The position numbers and the translations under genes are program-made. The notes beneath the pieces are model-generated. The model did no database searches. It was not told the DNA's origin and worked only from the letters and a program-made list of their open reading frames with translations. DNA of 64,000 bases from positions 3,782,001-3,846,000 of the forward strand of contig JHVA01000001.1 of assembly GCA_000688615.1 (NCBI GenBank). The letters are read 5' to 3'. Positions 26,020 to 35,600 of the stretch are shown here, piece after piece (within the stretch, counting starts at the first letter, position 1; each line of letters begins with the position of its first letter). Source of the stretch: Acidobacteriaceae bacterium KBS 146. Its GTDB lineage: Bacteria > Acidobacteriota > Terriglobia > Terriglobales > Acidobacteriaceae.

Positions 26020-27681
26020 ATGCCTCCTCGACGCTATCGTCTCGTTCTTGCGTTCGTTCTGTGCCTGTCTTCTGCCGGTCTTTCGCAGACAACTCCCACC
26101 TCCTCCGTTTCCTCAAGGCCTGCGCCTCCGTCCCGCTCTGAGCAAAACGCGATTCGCCACTTCAACACCGCTGCACAGAACCCTCTTGAGCTTCGCGCGT
26201 TCGTCAGCCGAATGCCGAAAGGAGGCGATCTCCATATGCATCTTTCGGGAGCCATTTACGCAGAAAGCTTCATTCGCGATGCCGTTGCGGATCGTCTTTG
26301 CTATAACCCAGCAACACGTAGCCTCTTCAAAGCCTCCGCGAATACCCGAAGCCTCCCACCCCAACCGGTCTGCGGGGAAGGGAATCGACGTGCCGAAGAT
26401 GCGCTCAAAGATCAGACTCTCTATGACGCGATGGTCGACGCCTTTTCCATGCGCAGCTTCGTCCCCAGTGCCGGTACGAGTGGACATGATCAGTTCTTTG
26501 CCACCTTCTCGCGATTCTCTGCGATCAATCACAGTCACATCGGTGAGTGGCTCGATGAAGTGGCGAGCCGTGCCGCGGCTCAGAACGAACAGTATCTGGA
26601 GGTCATGCACACGCCCAACTTCCTCGCTGCGGCGAAGCTGGGATATTCCATCCCCTGGCCATCTCCTTCGGAGGCAGATCTGAGCAAAACTGGCGATGCG
26701 ACGGGAACCCGTCACGCCGATCTTGCCAGACTTCGCGATCAGCTTCTGGCAGGCGGTCTTCGCGATATGGCTACTGCGGACCGTAAAGAATTTTCCGATG
26801 CCATGGCTGCCCGTGACCACATCGAGCAATGCGGTACCCCTGCGGCGACACCAGGGTGTCAGGTGAAGGTTCGCTTTATTTATCAGATTCTTCGCGGTTT
26901 CCCGCCCCAACAGGTCTTTGCCCAGACCCTGCTGGGCTTCGAAACCGTTCAGGCCGAGCTGGACTCCGGTCATCCTCTTGTAGTCGGTATCAACTTCGTC
27001 ATGCCCGAAGATGGGTATCTCTCCATGTCGGAATACCACCGTCAGATGCTCATGCTGGATTACCTCCACACGGTCTACCCTCGCGTTCACATTTCGCTTC
27101 ACGCGGGTGAGCTGGCGCCGGGTCTCGTCACCCCCGATGGGCTGCGCTTTCACATCCGCGAGGCTATCGAACTCGGTCATGCCGAACGTATCGGACATGG
27201 CGTCGACCTGATGTACGAAGACCTCTCCGAGACTCTGCTTAAACAAATGGCTGCGCGTCACATCATGACCGAAATCAATCTCACCTCCAACGATGTCATC
27301 CTCGGTGTTGCCAGCCAGTGGCATCCACTTCCCGTCTATCGTGCCGCAGGAGTTCCGGTTGCCCTCTCCACCGATGACGAGGGCGTCTCACGCATCGACA
27401 TTACCCACGAATACACTCGTGCTGCTCTCGACTTCCACCTGACTTACGTCGATCTCAAACGCATGGCGCGCACTTCACTCGAGCACAGTTTCCTTTCAGG
27501 AGAGAGCTTGTGGGCGCAAACTGACAACTTTGCTGCCGTCAACCCAGCCTGTTCCGCACAGCCTCTTGGCGCTGAGAAACCGACCGCCAAATGCGCGACC
27601 TTCCTGCAGGCCAACGAGAAGGCCGCCCAGCAATGGCAGCTCGAACATCGCTACCGGATCTTTGAATCGAACATTCCGTAG
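26020..27681 (+). CDS. Secreted adenosine deaminase family protein
   Basis: A 553-residue metal-dependent deaminase-fold enzyme. The N-terminus (YRLVLAFVLCLSSAGLSQ) is a signal peptide, so it is exported. Zinc ligands and catalytic motifs are seen: GDLHMHLSGAIY (His72, His74), LHAGELAPG (about 361), GHAERIGHGVDL (about 388) and STDDEG (about 448). The length and signal resemble ADGF/CECR1-like extracellular deaminases more than cytosolic 350-residue Add. Deamination of exogenous adenosine or related nucleosides is likely. ATG 26020 with TAAGGAT upstream is preferred over the frame opening at 25858. It lies just beyond the tRNA-Phe, outside the island. Confidence 0.85.
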   Translation: MPPRRYRLVLAFVLCLSSAGLSQTTPTSSVSSRPAPPSRSEQNAIRHFNTAAQNPLELRAFVSRMPKGGDLHMHLSGAIYAESFIRDAVADRLCYNPATRSLFKASANTRSLPPQPVCGEGNRRAEDALKDQTLYDAMVDAFSMRSFVPSAGTSGHDQFFATFSRFSAINHSHIGEWLDEVASRAAAQNEQYLEVMHTPNFLAAAKLGYSIPWPSPSEADLSKTGDATGTRHADLARLRDQLLAGGLRDMATADRKEFSDAMAARDHIEQCGTPAATPGCQVKVRFIYQILRGFPPQQVFAQTLLGFETVQAELDSGHPLVVGINFVMPEDGYLSMSEYHRQMLMLDYLHTVYPRVHISLHAGELAPGLVTPDGLRFHIREAIELGHAERIGHGVDLMYEDLSETLLKQMAARHIMTEINLTSNDVILGVASQWHPLPVYRAAGVPVALSTDDEGVSRIDITHEYTRAALDFHLTYVDLKRMARTSLEHSFLSGESLWAQTDNFAAVNPACSAQPLGAEKPTAKCATFLQANEKAAQQWQLEHRYRIFESNIP

Positions 27682-27755
27682 ACGAACGAAGCCGGTCGAA
27701 ATGTTTGAACCCGCTTCGATATCGCCCGATGGGCAAGGAATAAGGAGTGTATGTC

Positions 27756-27920
27756 ATGAATCTGACACAAGAACAACATGAACGAGTCGCCTCGGAGGTA
27801 AAGAGATGCGCGTCGGATCTTAACCTCACCTCGGATCTGTGGCTCGCGCATCGCCGGATGGCAATGCATGTACTATGGTGCCGTGCGAATCCACCTCTTA
27901 CTGGCCTTCTCTCTTCTTAG
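27756..27920 (+). CDS. Small protein, possible truncated family member
   Basis: A 54-codon frame with a good ribosome binding site (AAGGAG at 27742-27747, 8-nt spacing). The first 27 residues, MNLTQEQHERVASEVKRCAS and onward, are hydrophilic and look like a genuine helical start. The remainder (LWLAHRRMAMHVLWCRAN and onward) looks like random read-through into the next gene's signal-peptide region, with which it overlaps by 53 bp in another frame. It is either a real small protein coupled to the hydrolase or the 5' stump of a gene whose 3' part was lost. Confidence 0.4.
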   Translation: MNLTQEQHERVASEVKRCASDLNLTSDLWLAHRRMAMHVLWCRANPPLTGLLSS

Positions 27921-28770
27921 TTCAATCAGCGTAGCGCAGCAAGTCACACTGCCGCTCTGGCCCAACGGAGCACTCGAGCCCCACCGCGGCAAGGCTGAGA
28001 CGGACATCACCAAGCCAACCGATCGGCTGGTCGCCGGCAAACCTCTGGCCCATATGACGAATGTCAGTAATCCCACCTTGGCCTTCTATCCGGCGCCGAA
28101 TAATTCTGGAGTCACCGTTGTGGTCTTTCCCGGCGGAGGGTATCGAATCCTGGCTTACGATCTCGAGGGCACGGAAGTCTGCACCTGGCTGAACTCCATC
28201 GGCGTTAACTGTGCTCTCGCTAAATATCGTGTCCCTGTCCAGAAGCACTTTCCGGAGGACACCTCCGATCTCGAAGACGCCCAGCAGGCGGTGCGCATAA
28301 CCCGCGAGCACGCCGCCGAATGGCATCTCGATCCACATCGCATCGGGGTCCTTGGCTTTTCAGCTGGAGGGCATCTTGTTGTGGTCCTCAGCAATCACTT
28401 CGACTTCAAGCGCCCTGGTCAGCCGGCTTCGGAATCTGCCGTGAGCGCTCGGCCCGACTTCGTCGTCGGTATCTATCCTGCGTATCTCGTTGAAGCACCC
28501 GCATTGACGCATCTCGCACAAGGAATCGATCCGAGCGCGAGCACCCCGCCAACTTTCCTCCTTCAGGCCGAAGATGATCCTGTCCACGAGGAAAATGTTC
28601 TCGTGTACTTTCAGGCGTTGAAGCAGCTAAAAGTTCCAGCGGAACTCCACGTCTACGCCGAAGGCGGTCATGGCTATGGCCTTCGCCCCTCAGAGCTTCC
28701 TGTCTCTCATTGGCCTGCACTGGTCGAAACATGGCTTCATACCATCCATATTCTGGGACCAGTAAAATAA
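27868..28770 (+). CDS. Secreted alpha/beta hydrolase (acetyl-esterase-like)
   Basis: A 300-residue serine hydrolase. The signal peptide is LLLAFSLLSSISVAQ. The oxyanion-hole element VFPGGGY lies at about 87-92, the nucleophile elbow GFSAGGHL has Ser165, the acid is in AEDDPVHEEN (about 235), and the base is in EGGHGYGL (about 268). The LPLWPNGALE start and overall layout resemble the BD-FAE/xylan acetyl-esterase group, which deacetylates plant polysaccharides. The substrate is inferred from family resemblance. The start is ATG 27868, or GTG 27883 just before the hydrophobic core. It is followed closely by two co-directional genes. Confidence 0.85.
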   Translation: MYYGAVRIHLLLAFSLLSSISVAQQVTLPLWPNGALEPHRGKAETDITKPTDRLVAGKPLAHMTNVSNPTLAFYPAPNNSGVTVVVFPGGGYRILAYDLEGTEVCTWLNSIGVNCALAKYRVPVQKHFPEDTSDLEDAQQAVRITREHAAEWHLDPHRIGVLGFSAGGHLVVVLSNHFDFKRPGQPASESAVSARPDFVVGIYPAYLVEAPALTHLAQGIDPSASTPPTFLLQAEDDPVHEENVLVYFQALKQLKVPAELHVYAEGGHGYGLRPSELPVSHWPALVETWLHTIHILGPVK

Positions 28771-28805
28771 ACGAGCGCAACCCGGACAGAGGAGCGGACG
28801 CGTCC

Positions 28806-29102
28806 ATGAAGAAAGCTATCAGTACCATCGGTCAACTGTTGCTGTTTCTTGTCATCTTCGCCTTTGGTAGTTTTCTCCATCCTTTCAATCTGCACTGGGC
28901 CACGACTACGGCTGCTTCAGGAGCAGTACGATACTTCATTCCGGACGGCCTTCTTCTGGCAGTCGGCGTCTTTCTCGCCATTGTCACCACGCAGGCGCTC
29001 CGAAAACGCATGTGTAACACCACGTGGACGGTCGTAGCTTTCCTCCTGGCCATCGCGATCGGGTATGCCCTCAAACTGGGCTTCATCACGCAGGAACTCT
29101 AA
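28806..29102 (+). CDS. Small three-helix membrane protein
   Basis: A 98-residue hydrophobic protein with three predicted membrane segments: LLLFLVIFAFGSFLHPF, FIPDGLLLAVGVFLAIV and VVAFLLAIAIGYALKLGF. I do not recognise a family. The start ATG 28806 has GAGGAG about 11 nt upstream; the open frame extends further back but only into the hydrolase gene. It sits between the hydrolase and the PLP decarboxylase with 35- and 13-bp gaps, so it is probably part of the same transcript. Confidence 0.7.
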   Translation: MKKAISTIGQLLLFLVIFAFGSFLHPFNLHWATTTAASGAVRYFIPDGLLLAVGVFLAIVTTQALRKRMCNTTWTVVAFLLAIAIGYALKLGFITQEL

Positions 29103-29115
29103 GGTCGCCTCGCCG

Positions 29116-30489
29116 ATGTCCCAAACAGATTCTTCCATGGATCAGCTATTCAACTTGCTGAAGGAGGCACAGCGTCAGCTTGATGCTGGATTTTCGAACC
29201 TTCCTCCGACGTCCTCAATCGTCTTGGGCGATGACGCCGCCGCGATCTTGCAAGAGGTAGCGACGCGCCTCCACGACAACTATCCCTATGCCCATCCTCT
29301 ATATGCGGGTCAGATGCTCAAGCCGCCCCATCCTATTGCAAGGCTGGCGTATGCCCTGACGATGTCGGTAAACCCGAACAATCATGCACTTGACGGAGGA
29401 CGTGCCAGCTCAACCATGGAGCTTGAGGCGGTCGCCGAGCTCGCAAAGATGTTTGGTCTGTCCAGTTATCTGGGCCACCTCTCCTCAAGTGGAACCTTCG
29501 CAAATCTTGAGGCCCTGTGGGTCTCCGGTCAGACGCTTCCTGGACGAGGAATCGCAGCCTCGGACCAGGCACACTATACCCATACCCGCATCAGCAGCGT
29601 TCTGAGACTTCCATTCGCGGAAATTTCTTCCGACTCCACAGGCCGCATGGATATGACGGCCCTGCGACAGGCTCTGGAGACGAGTGATATCGGTACAGTG
29701 GTAGCAACTCTTGGAACCACTGCGGTTGGAGCGGTCGACCCGCTTCCGCAGATACTTGAGCTACAAAAGAAATATCACTTCCGCATTCATGTAGACGCAG
29801 CGTATGGCGGTTACTTCACGCTTGCCGGCAATCTCGACGACGACGCCCGTGCTGCCTTCGATCTGATTCCACATGTTGACTCCATCGTCGTCGATCCGCA
29901 CAAGCATGGTCTTCAACCCTACGGCTGTGGGGCAGTTCTGTTTCGCGACCCCGCAGTAGGCCGCTTCTACAAACACGATTCCCCCTTCACCTACTTCACC
30001 TCCAACGAGCTTCACCTTGGAGAGATTTCCTTGGAGTGTTCGCGTGCTGGAGCATCTGCGGTTGCGCTCTGGGCAACGCAGCAACTCCTTCCTTATAACC
30101 GCGATGGAGAGTTTGCCCGTGGCATTAGCCTTGGACGCGAGGCCGCCCTCGAATTCAATCGCCGGATCGCGGCAGATTCGCGCTTCCTCGCTCCAAATAC
30201 TTCTCCGCAGCTCGATATCGTCTTCTACGCCATGCGCAGCCCCGGACAAACTCCGGATGCTTCCTCGGCGCTTGCAAGGCGCGTCTTCGATGAGGCGGCA
30301 AAGCGGAATCTCCACCTCGCACTGGCGACACTGCCGTTGCGCTTTTTCCCGCCCGATACCTTTCCGGGATATCGGACCGGCTCCGTTACCTGTCTGCGCT
30401 CCGTGATGATGAAGCCGGAACATCGCGCTTGGATGGACCAGATCTGGCAGCGCCTTGACCATGCCGTCGAAGACGCTCGCAAATCCTGA
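29116..30489 (+). CDS. Group II PLP-dependent decarboxylase
   Basis: A 457-residue enzyme of the aromatic-L-amino-acid/glutamate decarboxylase fold. It has LSSSGTFANLEAL (PLP phosphate contact region), the Asp-binding HVDAAYGGYF, and the Schiff-base lysine in VVDPHKHGLQPYG (Lys263). The C-terminal region LPLRFFPPDTFPGYRTG is shorter than in eukaryotic AADC. It would act in the cytoplasm on an amino acid, yielding an amine and CO2; which amino acid is not evident. ATG 29116, 13 bp after the membrane-protein stop, is chosen over an upstream in-frame codon lying within that gene. Confidence 0.85.
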   Translation: MSQTDSSMDQLFNLLKEAQRQLDAGFSNLPPTSSIVLGDDAAAILQEVATRLHDNYPYAHPLYAGQMLKPPHPIARLAYALTMSVNPNNHALDGGRASSTMELEAVAELAKMFGLSSYLGHLSSSGTFANLEALWVSGQTLPGRGIAASDQAHYTHTRISSVLRLPFAEISSDSTGRMDMTALRQALETSDIGTVVATLGTTAVGAVDPLPQILELQKKYHFRIHVDAAYGGYFTLAGNLDDDARAAFDLIPHVDSIVVDPHKHGLQPYGCGAVLFRDPAVGRFYKHDSPFTYFTSNELHLGEISLECSRAGASAVALWATQQLLPYNRDGEFARGISLGREAALEFNRRIAADSRFLAPNTSPQLDIVFYAMRSPGQTPDASSALARRVFDEAAKRNLHLALATLPLRFFPPDTFPGYRTGSVTCLRSVMMKPEHRAWMDQIWQRLDHAVEDARKS

Positions 30490-30746
30490 TAATCCGAAGA
30501 TTTGATCGTTCTAAGGTTCGTCTCCCCTGAAATTGGCTGGACCACAACAAATTTCATAGAAAACTTGTCAATCCCCCGTGAGATCAACAGGAATGACCCT
30601 GTCTTGCACACGGCTGCTAGTTGCAGTTTGGTAAGCTTTAGCAAGCCCGTAGAAAGCGCGTCATTCCAGGCGTGTGACCTCGGGAGTGAGCCGAGAGATC
30701 AGACACTCGGTCGTACGCCTCCGAATTTGAAGAGGACTGCAACGCA

Positions 30747-32540
30747 ATGAGTATTTTCCAAGCTTCCCCCTCCGCTGATTTTGACCTCTCCAATCGCAGC
30801 ATCGCGTACTTTTCCATGGAGATCGCCCTCTCTCCTCAGGTCCCTACCTATAGTGGGGGACTTGGCATGCTGGCGGGCGATACCCTGCGGTCGGCGGCGG
30901 ACACGTCAGCACCCATGGTCGCGGTCTCCCTTGTGTATCGTCGTGGCTACTTCCGTCAGCAACTCTCCGATGTGGGACAGCAGACGGAAGCCGACGTTCC
31001 TTGGTCTCCCGAGGAACTCCCCTCGGCAGGTCCCGCGATTACTTTGACCATGCAGGAGCGTCAGATTCAGCTCCGCGCATGGCGGTACGATGTCATCGGG
31101 ACCACCGGTCATATCGTTCCGGTCTTTCTGCTCGACAGCGACGTCGAGGGGAACGATCCCTGGGACCGCAAGCTGACCGACCATCTTTATGGTGGGGATA
31201 CCTACTATCGCCTTTGCCAGGAAGCGATCCTCGGACTTGGCGGTATCGCGCTTCTCCAGGCTCTCGGGGTAAAGCCCGAGGTCTACCATATGAATGAGGG
31301 CCACGCCTCTCTGCTCACCATCGGTCTGCTGGAAGAGCATCTCAGCGGCCGTCCGTTGAGCGAAGCGACCGATGCTGATCGCGATAGCATCCGGCAGCAA
31401 TGCGTCTTTACCACCCACACCCCGGTTCCCGCAGGTCACGATCAGTTCGGCCTCGATCAGATGAACCAGGTTCTTGGACATGACCGTAGCGCCGCCATTG
31501 AAGCAGCCGGCGGCCTTCACAATGGCCTGCTGAATATGACATATCTTGCCCTGTGTCTGTCCCGTTACGTTAACGGCGTGGCGATGCAGCACGGCAAGGT
31601 CTCGCAGTACATGTTCCCGGAATATAAGGTCCACTCCATCACCAACGGCGTGCATGCTGCCACCTGGATGTCCCCTGCTTTTCAGGAACTTCTCGATTCC
31701 GAGATCCCCGACTGGCGCACGGACAATCGCTACTTCCGTTCCATCTACGGGGTCGATCCGGCCCGCATCTCCGCCTGTCACGTAAAGAGCAAGCAGCGAC
31801 TCTTCGCATGGCTCGCGCGCCGCACCGGGCACTACTTCAACCCGTCCGTCCTGACATTGGGATTCGCCCGCCGTGTCGCCACCTATAAGCGAGCAGGCCT
31901 GCTCCTGCAGGATCCCGAGCGCCTGTGCTCGCTGGCTGAAAAGATCGGTGGCTTGCAGATTCTCTACGCGGGCAAGGCTCATCCGGCAGACAATGCCGCC
32001 AAGGCGCTCATTCGCGACGTCTTTGCCGCTGCCGTCAAGCTCAACTCCGACTCGCTCAAGATCTACTACGTCGAAAACTACGACTGGGAGATCGGGGCTC
32101 TGCTGACCCAGGGCGTAGATGTTTGGGTCAATACACCGCGACGCCCCTATGAGGCATCCGGAACCTCAGGCATGAAGGCGGCCCTGAACGGCGTTCCATC
32201 GCTGTCCATTCTTGATGGATGGTGGATCGAGGGCTGTGCCGAGAACACAACCGGCTGGGCAATCGACAATGGAGAAACCGAGGAGATCGAAGCGAACAGT
32301 CTCTACGGCAAGCTTGAAAAAGTGATCGCTCCGCTCTGGGCAAATCCAAATGCCTGGGCCCGCCTGCAGCAGCACTGCATCGGAATGAACGGAACCTTCT
32401 TCAACACGCAACGCATGCTCAGTCAGTACTTCGCCAACGCGTACTTTCCATCTGGCCCCAGCAGGTTCCAGCTCGATCTGCCTACGGAGGCGAAAGAAAA
32501 TTACGGTTTGACCGAGAACGCGACCGTTCCCGTTCGCTAA
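30747..32540 (+). CDS. glgP: Alpha-glucan (glycogen/maltodextrin) phosphorylase
   Basis: A 597-residue GT35-family enzyme of the short bacterial type, releasing glucose 1-phosphate from alpha-1,4-glucans in the cytoplasm. Seen: the N-terminal SIAYFSMEIAL and YSGGLGMLAGD, VYHMNEGHASLL, FTTHTPVPAGHDQF, and the cofactor-binding EASGTSGMKAALNG with the PLP lysine at about residue 477. It stands alone, 257 bp after the decarboxylase gene, and ends at a strong terminator. The symbol is used for the family; the exact glucan is not determined. Confidence 0.92.
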   Translation: MSIFQASPSADFDLSNRSIAYFSMEIALSPQVPTYSGGLGMLAGDTLRSAADTSAPMVAVSLVYRRGYFRQQLSDVGQQTEADVPWSPEELPSAGPAITLTMQERQIQLRAWRYDVIGTTGHIVPVFLLDSDVEGNDPWDRKLTDHLYGGDTYYRLCQEAILGLGGIALLQALGVKPEVYHMNEGHASLLTIGLLEEHLSGRPLSEATDADRDSIRQQCVFTTHTPVPAGHDQFGLDQMNQVLGHDRSAAIEAAGGLHNGLLNMTYLALCLSRYVNGVAMQHGKVSQYMFPEYKVHSITNGVHAATWMSPAFQELLDSEIPDWRTDNRYFRSIYGVDPARISACHVKSKQRLFAWLARRTGHYFNPSVLTLGFARRVATYKRAGLLLQDPERLCSLAEKIGGLQILYAGKAHPADNAAKALIRDVFAAAVKLNSDSLKIYYVENYDWEIGALLTQGVDVWVNTPRRPYEASGTSGMKAALNGVPSLSILDGWWIEGCAENTTGWAIDNGETEEIEANSLYGKLEKVIAPLWANPNAWARLQQHCIGMNGTFFNTQRMLSQYFANAYFPSGPSRFQLDLPTEAKENYGLTENATVPVR

Positions 32541-32557
32541 CCGTTAGCCGCAAAATT

Positions 32558-32590
32558 GAAACGCTCCTGAGAATTCCTCAGGAGCGTTTC
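32558..32590. terminator. Bidirectional rho-independent terminator
   Basis: A perfect 14-bp stem, GAAACGCTCCTGAG paired with CTCAGGAGCGTTTC around an AATTC loop, lies between the convergent phosphorylase and efflux-pump genes. The plus strand continues TTTGTTTGG and the minus strand AATTTTG, so it can end transcription from both sides. Confidence 0.9.
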
Positions 32591-32622
32591 TTTGTTTGGA
32601 AGAGGAAAGTCGGGGACGAACC

Positions 32623-35600
32623 CTAGTCGCCGGTAACAGCATGAGCATGCTTGACGGGCTTCTTTTTGCCGGCACCAGCCATCCTCTGGAAGCGCAGCCG
32701 CAAGCGATCGAAGAACAGGTAGACGACCGGCGTCGTAAACAGAGTGAGACACTGCGACACGATCAATCCGCCCACGATCGTGATGCCGAGTGGCCTGCGC
32801 AGCTCGCTGCCTGTACCGGTACCCAGCGCCAGCGGTAGACCACCCAGAAGCGCGGCCATCGTCGTCATCATGATGGGACGGAAGCGCAGCAGGCAGGCTT
32901 GATAGATCGCTTCTACTGGAGTCTTTCCCTCCAGCCGCTCGGCCGCTAATGCGAAGTCGATCATCATGATGGCGTTCTTCTTTACGATCCCGATCAAGAG
33001 GATGATGCCGATCATGGCAATCACGCTCAACTCAACTTTGAAGAGCAGGAGCGCCAGAATCGCACCCACACCGGCCGACGGAAGCGTTGAGAGAATCGTC
33101 AGCGGATGGATGAAGCTCTCGTACAACATGCCAAGCACAATGTAGACAGCGATCAGAGCCATCAGGATCAACATCGGTTCGCTGCTGAGGGAGTCTTGGA
33201 AGGCCTCCGCAGTACCGGCAAATCCGCCATGGACCGATGAGGGCATTCCGATATTGACTCGCGCCTGTTCGATCGCGGCGGTCGCCTGGCTCAGCGAAGC
33301 TCCCGGGCTCAGATTGAAGCTCAACGTTGTCGCGGGCGATTGCGATTGATGGTTCACCGTCAACGGAATTCGTTGCGACTCGAAGTGTGTGATCGCCGAC
33401 AGCGGCACCATCGCGCCGGTCGTGCTCTTGACGTAAATATTTTTGAGCGAATCCGGGTCTCGCTGGTACTGCGGTGCAACCTCCATCACGACGTGGTACT
33501 GATTCAAAGGCCGATAAGTCGTCGAGACCTGTCTCTGTCCGAAGGCATCCGAAAGCGTCGCATCGATGGTCAGAGGCGATACCCCCAGTCTCGATGCAGT
33601 GTCGCGATCGATCACCAACTGCGCTCGCAGCCCGTTATCCTGCTGGTCTGAGGCAACATCTTTAAGCTCCGGAAGCTTCTGCATCGCTGCCATTAGCTTC
33701 GGTGCCCACTCATCCAGGTCCTTAAGATTGTCTGCAGTGAGTGAGTACTGATACTGAGTCGCCGATCCGCGCCCACCGATGCGCAACTCCTGAAACGACT
33801 GCAGATAGAGCACAGCCCCTGGCATACCGGCGGTCTTTGGGCGCAGACGATTGATAATTGCATCTGCCGTATCTCCGCGTGCCAGACGTTCATCATCCGG
33901 CTTCAACGAGACAAACATGTTGCCTTGGTTGCTGCCGCCGCCACCTGGACCACCGCCGCCCACAAACGACATCACGTTTTCAACGCCGGGATCTTGCTGG
34001 ACGATGGCTGCCAGTTCAGCCACCTTCGGCTTCATCGCATCAAACGAGATGTCCTGCTGGCCCAGAATTCGTCCGCCAATGCGACCCGTATCCTGCTGCG
34101 GGAAGAATCCCTTCGGGACCAGAATATAGAGGTAGACGTTCAGGGCGAACGTCACGATCGTAATCGTCAGCACCAGCCCCTGATGTTGCAGCACCCACTT
34201 CAGGCCGCGCTCGTACTCTTCCGTCAGCCACGCCAGGCCCTGTTCTCCCCAACGATAGATGCGGCCATGTTTGCGCTTGTCATGAGATTCCAGAAACTTC
34301 GCGCTCAGCATCGGCGTCGTGCTCAGCGAGACGACAAGCGACATCAGGATGGCAACCGACAACGTTACGGCAAACTCGCGAAAGAGGCGTCCGACGATTC
34401 CTCCCATCAGCAGGATGGGAATAAAGACGGCGATGAGCGACGTGCTCATCGAAACCACGGTGAAGCCGATCTCCTTGGAGCCATCCATCGCAGCCTGGAA
34501 GGGACTCTTCCCGCTCTCCAGGTGGCGCGAGATGTTTTCGATTACGACAATCGCGTCGTCAACGACGAAGCCGGTCGAAATAGTCAGCGCCATCAGGCTC
34601 AAGTTATCCAGCGTATAACCCAGCAGATACATGATGCCGCAGGTTCCAAGCAGGCTCAGAGGAACCGAGACGCTCGGAATCAACGTGGATCGTACCTCGC
34701 GCAGAAAGACGAAGACCACAAGGATCACCAGCACGACCGAGATGATCAGTGTGCGGGTCACATCTTTAATCGATGCCCGAATCGTTGTGGTTCTATCCAA
34801 TGCCACATGAAGCTGAATGGAAGGAGGAATCGACGCCTGCAGCGAAGGAAGAATCTTCAGAACGTTATCAACCGTCTGGATGACATTAGCGGTCGAAGTC
34901 TTGAAGACAATCACCAGGATGGCGGGCTTGCCATCGAAAAAACCGCCTGTGTGGATGTCTTCCACGCTGTCTACGACCTGCGCCACATCCTGGATACGGA
35001 CGATGCCATGTGCTGCTGCTGCAGGGCTGGCGCTTGAAGTCGCTGTCTGCGACGTTGACCCGCTGGTGGCCGGATTCTGACTCACTGCGCTCTGCAGCGA
35101 AGCCGGCAGACCGCTTGTGGCTGCGGCGGAGCTGACGGGGCCGCGATCCGTCGCGACGATGAGAGGAGCATAAGCTGAGGCTCCGAAAAGCTGATCGGTG
35201 GTACTGATGCTCCACCGCTGTGTGTCGTTCTGCAGGTAACCTTTCGGCTGATTGACATTGACCGTGCCGACCGCGGCGCGCAATGCCTCGAGACCCAGGC
35301 CATAGTTCGAAAGCTGTGTTGGGTTCGCCTCAATGCGAACCGCAGGCTTCGCGCTGCCACCGCAAAACGTCTGTCCTACACCTTCGATCTGCGCAATCTT
35401 CTGGGCGAGAATGCTGTCACATGCGTCGTAGATCTGCGGCACCGAAAGCGTATCGGAGGTCAAGGCCAGAATCAGGATCGGAGAGTCCGCAGGATTGATC
35501 TTGCGGTACGAAGGATTCTGGGGAAGGTTCGACGGAAGCTGACTGCGGGCGGCATTGATGGATGCCTGTACATCGCGCGCGGCTCCATTGATATCGCGGC

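Noticed and set aside
26113..27324. 403-codon minus-strand frame inside the adenosine deaminase gene
   Set aside because: Antisense to a gene with all catalytic motifs in order; it has no domain of its own.
33925..35037. 370-codon plus-strand frame inside the MdtC-like gene
   Set aside because: Antisense shadow rich in Arg/His/Gln; the RND gene is unambiguous.
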